Of a stretch of 64,000 nt of DNA, positions 60,501 to 64,000 are shown one piece after another. Source of the DNA: Pseudomonadota bacterium (lineage in GTDB: Bacteria; Pseudomonadota; Gammaproteobacteria; Burkholderiales; Rhodocyclaceae); NCBI GenBank assembly GCA_018261905.1, contig JAGTRU010000006.1, forward strand, positions 216,940 to 280,939. Reading direction: 5' to 3'. The notes beneath the pieces were generated by a model. The model was not told the origin of the DNA and made no database searches. It saw nothing but the letters and a program-made list of their open reading frames with translations. The stretch's first letter is position 1; every line of letters begins with the position of its first letter. The translations under genes and the position numbers were made by a program.

Positions 60501-63500
60501 TTGCCCGCACCATCCAGCCGAATATCGACATCTTCATTCCCGGCTTCCAGAACTACCAGAGCGAGATCGATCCTTCCATCGTCGCCGAGTTCGCCCATAC
60601 CGTTTATCGCTTCGGTCACTCGATGCTGACCGAGACGATCGACCGTCTCGATCCCAACTTCGTCTCCAGCGAAGTCGGCCTGATCCAGGCCTTCCTCAAT
60701 CCGCTGGCCTTTGCCGATAGCGGCCCGACGCCGGAAATGGCGGCCGGCGCCATCGTCCGCGGCCTGACCCGGCAGGTCGGTAACGAAATCGACGAGTTCG
60801 TCACCGAGGCCTTGCGCAACAACCTGGTCGGCCTGCCGCTCGATCTGGCGGCACTCAATCTGGCGCGCGGGCGTGATGTCGGCGTCCCCTCGCTGAACGC
60901 GGCGCGCCGTGAGTTCCATGCCGGTACCGGTGACAGCCAACTGACGCCCTACACGAGCTGGGCCGATTTCGTGCAGCACATCAAACACCCGGAATCCTTG
61001 ATCAACTTCATTGCCGCCTATGGCACACATAGCGATATCACCACGGCCACGACCCTGGCCGACAAGCGGGCCGCGGCGACCGCCATCGTCCTCGGCGGTG
61101 CCACCGCGCCGGCCGACCGGGGCGACTTCCTGATGAGTACCGGCGCCTGGGCGAGCGGTGCGAACGGCGTCACCACCACCGGTCTGGACGACGTCGATTT
61201 CTGGGTCGGTGGCCTGGCCGAAGAGAAAATGCCCTTCGGCGGCATGCTCGGCTCGACCTTCAACTTCGTCTTTGAAGACCAGCTCGAGAAGCTGCAGAAC
61301 GGCGACCGTTTCTATTATCTGGAGCGCACCGCCGGCCTCAATTTCGTCACCGAACTGGAGAACAACTCATTCGCCAAGCTGGTGATGGCCAATACCGATG
61401 CCACTCACCTGCCGGGTCTGATTTTCCTCACTTCGCTGATTCTCGAGGCCGACCAGTCTCGCCAGTACAACGAGAGCGTCATCCCCGGCCCGGACGGCAT
61501 CCTGGGCACCGCCGACGATCTCGCCGCCAGCGCCGATCCGCTCGGCAGCAATCCGCTGGTGCCACTCGTCATGCGTGACGATCCGACGACGCCGGGAGTC
61601 GAGGTCAATTACCTGCGCTACACCGGGGCAGAAACGGTGACTCTTGGTGGCACCGCCGGCAACGATACCCTGATCGCCGGCGACTCCGACGACGACACGC
61701 TTTGGGGCGACGGCGGCGACGACCGCCTGGACGGCGGCTACGGCAACGACAATCTGCGCGGCGGGGCCGGTAACGACATCATCACCGACCTGGGCGGCAA
61801 CGACAATATCCAGGGTGACGACGGCAACGACGTCATCCAGGGCGGCAACGGTCTCAACCTGATCCTCGGCGGTTTCGGCAACGACTTCATCGTCACCGGC
61901 CAAGACGCCTCGGAAGCTTTCGGCGGCCCGGGCAACGACTTTATTCTCGGTTCCGATGCCAACGAACAGGACATGGGCAACGAGGGCGACGACTGGCTCG
62001 AACACGGCAACCTGGATGGCAATCCGGGCGACAACTTCGATCCCTTCGCCCGCGACCTGATCATCGGCAACGACGTCTTCCTCGGCACCGGCGGCCCTGA
62101 CATCATGAACGCCGAGGGCGGCGACGACATCATGGTCGGCAGCGCCGACAACGGTGACAAGTACCTCGGGGCCTCCGGTTTTGACTGGACCACCTTCAAG
62201 GACGATCCGGCCGGGGTGAGCATGGACATGAACGTCCGCGCCCTGGCCATCGGGCCGCTTCCCGTGGCGGCCGGCATCGTTGCCCGCTTCTCGTCGGTGG
62301 AGGGGCTGTCGGGATCGGCGCATAGCGACCTGTTGCGCGGCGATGATTTCGATGCGGCCCAGATCGCGCTCTCCGGCGCCCGGGGCAGCGTGCTGACCAA
62401 TTTCGACCTGGTCAGCGGTCTGCGGGCCTTGGTGGGCGGCGCCGGCAATGGCGATGATGGCCTGGCCGGTACGGCGGACGACAGTTTTGGCGCCGGCAAC
62501 ATCATCCTCGGCGGCGACGGCAGCGATATCATCGAAGGCCGTGGCGGCAACGACCTCATCGATGGCGACGCCTGGCTCAATGTGCGAATCAGCGTGCATG
62601 CCAATGCCGACGGCAGCGGCCCACAGATCGCCACTTTCGACAGCATGGCCCCCTTGGTCCCGCTGATGTTGAACGGTACCTACAGTGCCGGCCAACTGGT
62701 CATCCAGCGTGAAGTCCTGCCGGGAAGTGGCGGCTTCAATTACGACACGGCCCTGTTCTCCGACCTGCGTGGCAACTACGACATCGAAGGGGCCTTCGGC
62801 AGCGTGGTCGGCGCCGATATCGACGGCGATGGCTTCATCGCGATCTCGCATATTCCCGTTGGCGCCACCGGTATCGACGGCGCCGACCTGCTGCGCAATA
62901 TCGAGCGCTTGCAGTTCAACGACCAAGCGGCAGAGCTGGTTACCGGCTTGAATGCTGGCCCGGTGGGTTTGCTGGCGATCAGCGACACGACGCCGGAAGT
63001 CGGTTCGCTGTTGAGCGCGTCGGCCGCCGGCCTCAGCGATGCGGACAATACCACCAGCGGTGGCGCCATCACCGGGACCATTGGCTACTTCTGGCAGGTT
63101 GAACGGGTGGCAGGATCGGGCTTGTTCGAAGATATCATCGTCGTTACCGGAATCGGCAATCAGTCAGCCAGCGGCCCGACCTTCACCGTAACCGCCGATC
63201 TCGAAGGCCTGGCGCTGCGCGTGCGGGGAGTTTATGAAGACCAGAATGGCGTTCTCGAAACTGCACTTTCGGCACGCACTGCGCTGGTGGCACCAAATAG
63301 TGTCAATGACCTACCCGTTGGTGGCGTCTCGATCAACGACACGACGCCGACGGAAGGCCAGCAACTCACGGCGACGGATGCCTTTACCGACCCGGACGGA
63401 ATCGTCTCGCCCATCGCCCATCAGTGGCAAGTGAGAAACGGAGCGGTTTTCACGAATATCGCCGGCGCCACCGCCATGACTTTCACCCCCTTCCAGGCAC

Positions 63501-64000
63501 AGGTTGGCTTGCAGCTACGGTTTGTTGCAAGTTACACGGATGCCGGGGGGACGCTGGAACAGATTGTTTCGGCGGTGACGGATGTGGTGGGAGATGTTGC
63601 TACAGGGACAGCCGGACCGGATACGCTGAATGGTACGGCGGGAGCGGATGTTCTCGATGGTTTGGCCGGGAATGATGTGCTGAACGGCTTGGCGGGTGAT
63701 GACTTGCTCTTTGGTGGTCTGGGCAATGATGTGCTGAACGGCGGTACGGGCGCTGACACGATGGTGGGAGATGACGGTGATGATACGTATGATGTTGATG
63801 ACGTTGCCGATCAGGTGATTGAAGGCACGGGTATCGACTTGGTGCGGACTACGCTATCGAGCTATGCGCTGGGGGCGGAGGTGGAAAACCTGACGTTTTT
63901 TGGTGTCGGCAACTTTACAGGCACGGGCAACGGGCTCAATAACGAGATCCGTGGGGTTAGTGGCGCCGACACGCTGTTCGGCGGCGCAGGAAACGACGTG
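54590..64000 (+). CDS. Giant secreted RTX protein with two animal-type haem peroxidase modules, 3' end beyond window
   Basis: The frame from ATG 54590 (GGAG site upstream) stays open to the window edge: 3137 codons, no stop. Module 1: distal site FFGQFFDHGLD (Gln168, Asp171, His172), catalytic Arg/Glu in GDGRVNEN (Arg427, Glu430), proximal His560 in YRFGHSML. Module 2 repeats this at Gln1627, Asp1630, His1631, Arg1885, Glu1888, His2010. These match the animal peroxidase (myeloperoxidase-type) haem residues. Each module is followed by RTX repeats (GGxGxDxxx; about 914-1000 and 2350-2457) and Ig-like units. There is no signal peptide, so type I secretion is likely. MopA-type Mn(II)-oxidising peroxidases share this plan; a manganese role is inferred only. 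Confidence 0.9.
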   Translation, partial: MASYIKSDLEFILAQIRIAEAHASGQSLINLIPNTELAFGLRTVDGTFNNLVAGQNLYGAADLAFPRLVPASYLNDQDGDAFGPVTNNNYALATNVADADPRIISNLIVDQSANNPAAVAAAAANAGSALVSGTRADGSTFQTFYIPNIAADVGLTVPFNQWMTFFGQFFDHGLDLVNKGGNGTVFIPLQPDDPLYVPGSPTNFMAVTRTTVQPGADGILGTADDIQDAVNQTSPFVDQNQTYSSHPSHQVFLRAYEFNAAGAPVATGKLIVNRDLGADGRFGGSNANADTELGGMATWAVVKAQARDLLGINLTDADVFDVPLLATDQYGMFIRGPNGFPMVVMKGADGVGGTGDDVLVEGNPAAPISLADAVRTGHPFLADIAHAATPNPGLLADADLVAGGPPPASGFYDNELLDAHYIAGDGRVNENIGLTAVHHIFHSEHNRLVEHTKDVTLGDAAKMLADGASQAEAVAFLNEWLVVDVVAVPTAPAAIAALQWDGERLFQAAKFGTEMQYQHLVFEEFARSIQPQINAFIDFNATVNPAIVAEFAHTVYRFGHSMLTETIDRLDPNFASSEIGLIQAFLNPLEFTAGGLTPEQAAGAIVRGTTRQVGNEIDEFVTEALRNNLVGLPLDLAAINLARGREAGIPTLNAARRSFFEGTGDSQLTPYSSWFDFVQHMKHPESLINFIAAYGTHASITGATTLADKRAAATLIVLGGTGAPADRLDFLHSAGTWASGANGVTTTGLDDVDLWIGGLAEEKMPFGGMLGSTFNFVFETQLEALQDGDRFYYLHRLAGANFLKELENNSFANLVMLNTDATHLPALIFQTPALTLEVNPALQYNPSVVVGADGILGTADDLPASADPAGPSTHGAGSARSDFLTPLVIRDNPATVGPDSNYLHYTGDLTVVLGGTAGDDILIAGDSDDDTVYGDGGNDRIDGGYGADNLFGGDGDDIITDIGGDDVIHGEAGNDVIHGGNGLNLIIAGPGSDFIVTGEDASDIFAGTGNDFILGSRLNAFPNGNEGDDWLELGLQDGAAGDNFDPFKLDPVIGNDVFLGDGGFDEALGEGGDDIVVGSQGNDKYDGMSGFDWVTYKDSQAGITADFFKNAFNLNPVNLEATYAQLEGLSGSSHADILRGDDVDAAQIRAAGFTGSVLTNLDLISGLRAFLGSAATNGTATLADDSFGAGNIILGGAGSDIIEGRGGDDIIDGDRWLNVRISVRQNADGSGPEIASFDSMAPLVPFMLNGTYNPGQLVIQREIIDDNNGFDSAVYSGNLADYTITTDVNGVTTVATIVVPGGGGGGVQITDGTDRLTNVERLQFNDQAVILSPGLNNQPTGQLALSAATPAVGQTLTASLGTVVDADGIAGRVTYIWQFERNAGSGLFEDIAFQLTPRGAPNTIGKSFTVTPDLEGFALRVKAHYEDANGVQETVFSAATAVVAAGIPAPGPATLLNGPQSGIVSPGVHFIGSDLQFILDQIKIAERNASGEDLLDLMASPRMAAGLRTVDGSLNNLTSGQSAFGAADNVFPRMLSPDFNAAEAGSSYTQTNGLVTDSQPRTISNLIVDQTANNPAAVAAAAATDGAGLVDGTRTDGSAFQTFFLPNVAADAGLTVPFNAWMTFFGQFFDHGLDLVTKGGSGAVFIPLQPDDPLYVVGSPTNFMVLTRATNLPGPDGTLGTADDIHEQENTTSPFIDQNQTYSSHPSHQVFLRAYAFNAAGDPVATGKLITNRDLGADGKFGTGDDVEIGGMATWAVVKAQARDILGINLTDADVFDVPLLATDAYGNFLKGPNGFPQVVMRTPGTNGIIGDADDGQTLVEGNPLAPIDLTNAYRTGHQFLIDVAHNADPTGKTADADSVAGGAVAAGFYDDELLDAHYIAGDGRVNENIGLTTVHHIFHSEHNRLVEHTKSVVLDTAGGGDLTFLNQWLMTPVAAVPADLSTLVWNGERLFQAAKFGTEMQYQHLVFEEFARTIQPNIDIFIPGFQNYQSEIDPSIVAEFAHTVYRFGHSMLTETIDRLDPNFVSSEVGLIQAFLNPLAFADSGPTPEMAAGAIVRGLTRQVGNEIDEFVTEALRNNLVGLPLDLAALNLARGRDVGVPSLNAARREFHAGTGDSQLTPYTSWADFVQHIKHPESLINFIAAYGTHSDITTATTLADKRAAATAIVLGGATAPADRGDFLMSTGAWASGANGVTTTGLDDVDFWVGGLAEEKMPFGGMLGSTFNFVFEDQLEKLQNGDRFYYLERTAGLNFVTELENNSFAKLVMANTDATHLPGLIFLTSLILEADQSRQYNESVIPGPDGILGTADDLAASADPLGSNPLVPLVMRDDPTTPGVEVNYLRYTGAETVTLGGTAGNDTLIAGDSDDDTLWGDGGDDRLDGGYGNDNLRGGAGNDIITDLGGNDNIQGDDGNDVIQGGNGLNLILGGFGNDFIVTGQDASEAFGGPGNDFILGSDANEQDMGNEGDDWLEHGNLDGNPGDNFDPFARDLIIGNDVFLGTGGPDIMNAEGGDDIMVGSADNGDKYLGASGFDWTTFKDDPAGVSMDMNVRALAIGPLPVAAGIVARFSSVEGLSGSAHSDLLRGDDFDAAQIALSGARGSVLTNFDLVSGLRALVGGAGNGDDGLAGTADDSFGAGNIILGGDGSDIIEGRGGNDLIDGDAWLNVRISVHANADGSGPQIATFDSMAPLVPLMLNGTYSAGQLVIQREVLPGSGGFNYDTALFSDLRGNYDIEGAFGSVVGADIDGDGFIAISHIPVGATGIDGADLLRNIERLQFNDQAAELVTGLNAGPVGLLAISDTTPEVGSLLSASAAGLSDADNTTSGGAITGTIGYFWQVERVAGSGLFEDIIVVTGIGNQSASGPTFTVTADLEGLALRVRGVYEDQNGVLETALSARTALVAPNSVNDLPVGGVSINDTTPTEGQQLTATDAFTDPDGIVSPIAHQWQVRNGAVFTNIAGATAMTFTPFQAQVGLQLRFVASYTDAGGTLEQIVSAVTDVVGDVATGTAGPDTLNGTAGADVLDGLAGNDVLNGLAGDDLLFGGLGNDVLNGGTGADTMVGDDGDDTYDVDDVADQVIEGTGIDLVRTTLSSYALGAEVENLTFFGVGNFTGTGNGLNNEIRGVSGADTLFGGAGNDV
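57325..57610 (+). repeat. RTX calcium-binding repeat block 1
   Basis: This encodes LGGTAGDDILIAGDSDDDTV, YGDGGNDRIDGGYGADNLFG, GDGDDIITDIGGDDVIHGEA and similar nonapeptide units with the GGxGxDxUx pattern. It follows peroxidase module 1. These bind calcium on folding outside the cell. Confidence 0.9.
59000..63290 (+). repeat. Second copy of the peroxidase-RTX-Ig unit (internal tandem duplication)
   Basis: The stretch encoding about residues 1472-2900 repeats residues 5-1440 with a period of about 1455 residues. Signature segments recur in the same order (ISNLIVDQ, QPDDPLYV, NQTYSSHPSHQVFLRAY, MATWAVVKAQARD, HPESLINFIAAYG). Boundaries are approximate. Nucleotides differ mainly at third positions, so the duplication is old or under strong selection. 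Confidence 0.85.
61640..61960 (+). repeat. RTX calcium-binding repeat block 2
   Basis: This encodes LGGTAGNDTLIAGDSDDDTL, WGDGGDDRLDGGYGNDNLRG and GAGNDIITDLGGNDNIQGDD, the equivalent of block 1 after peroxidase module 2. Confidence 0.9.
63610..64000 (+). repeat. RTX calcium-binding repeat block 3, continues past the window
   Basis: This encodes LNGTAGADVLDGLAGNDVLN, GLAGDDLLFGGLGNDVLNGG and DDTYDVDDVADQVIEGTG, with a classical (GGxGxDxxx)n run. It is likely the start of the C-terminal secretion region. Confidence 0.9.

Noticed and set aside
59228..62926. Two further long minus-strand frames (59228-61030 and 61367-62926)
   Set aside because: They are the same antisense shadow of the second peroxidase module.
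1..64000. CRISPR arrays, insertion sequences, prophage, integrase or toxin-antitoxin genes
   Set aside because: No regularly spaced repeats with spacers and no transposase or phage motifs were found on reading; the only repeats are the microsatellite, the dispersed family and the peroxidase duplication.

Overview
The window looks like the chromosome of a GC-rich betaproteobacterium, most probably of the Rhodocyclales (Dechloromonas/Azonexus type). This is inferred from the surE-pcm-nlpD-rpoS block, a MarR-type EPS regulator, a rhodoquinone methyltransferase (RquA) and strongly GC-biased codon use. It is not proven by a marker gene. No insertion sequences, phage genes or CRISPR arrays were seen.

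Region 1 (1-29 kb) is a large capsule/exopolysaccharide locus. On the minus strand lies the export machinery: wzb (phosphatase), wzc (co-polymerase/tyrosine kinase), a frameshifted gfcA/yjbE-like gene with a hexanucleotide repeat, wza, and gfcB-gfcC-gfcD (yjbF-G-H). On the plus strand an EPS-associated MarR regulator is followed by glycan-building genes: a UDP-sugar dehydrogenase (tviB type), a flippase (wzx), a polymerase (wzy) and several GT4-type glycosyltransferases. Then come the UDP-L-FucNAc pathway (fnlABC/capEFG), a WbuB-like transferase, a PglC-like initiating phosphoglycosyl transferase, a small amino-sugar decoration set (two DegT-fold proteins, a GNAT, a FemAB-like protein) and two tandem WbpM/FlaA1-type 4,6-dehydratases. 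The wzx-wzy-glycosyltransferase core (about 9.6-15.8 kb) is visibly AT-rich and carries unusual poly-G tracts, which suggests horizontal acquisition and possible slipped-strand variation.

Region 2 (29-48 kb) is mostly housekeeping. It contains hns-surE-pcm-nlpD-rpoS; a minus-strand moxR-DUF58-tgpA-mltB operon; a class II-type histone deacetylase homologue; lysC; tRNA-Ser(GCT); small lipoprotein and regulator genes; a DUF2914-like membrane protein; rquA; DUF3024; an arginase-family/DnaJ-like gene pair; two uncharacterised small genes; and a Tat-exported ferritin-like protein. Three copies of a dispersed repeat beginning with a GCAGAG-type motif occur at 32.7, 43.7 and 46.8 kb.

Region 3 (48.7-64 kb) is a signalling and secreted-enzyme island. 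It has a sigma-54-type response regulator, a multidomain hybrid histidine kinase with an Hpt domain, a divergent NarL-type response regulator, and then a giant gene (more than 3137 codons, running off the window). The giant protein contains two complete animal-type haem peroxidase modules, each followed by RTX calcium-binding repeats and an Ig-like/cadherin-like module. A near-perfect sigma-54 promoter and a helically phased direct repeat lie just upstream of it. This resembles MopA-type manganese-oxidising peroxidases and is the most interesting system in the window.
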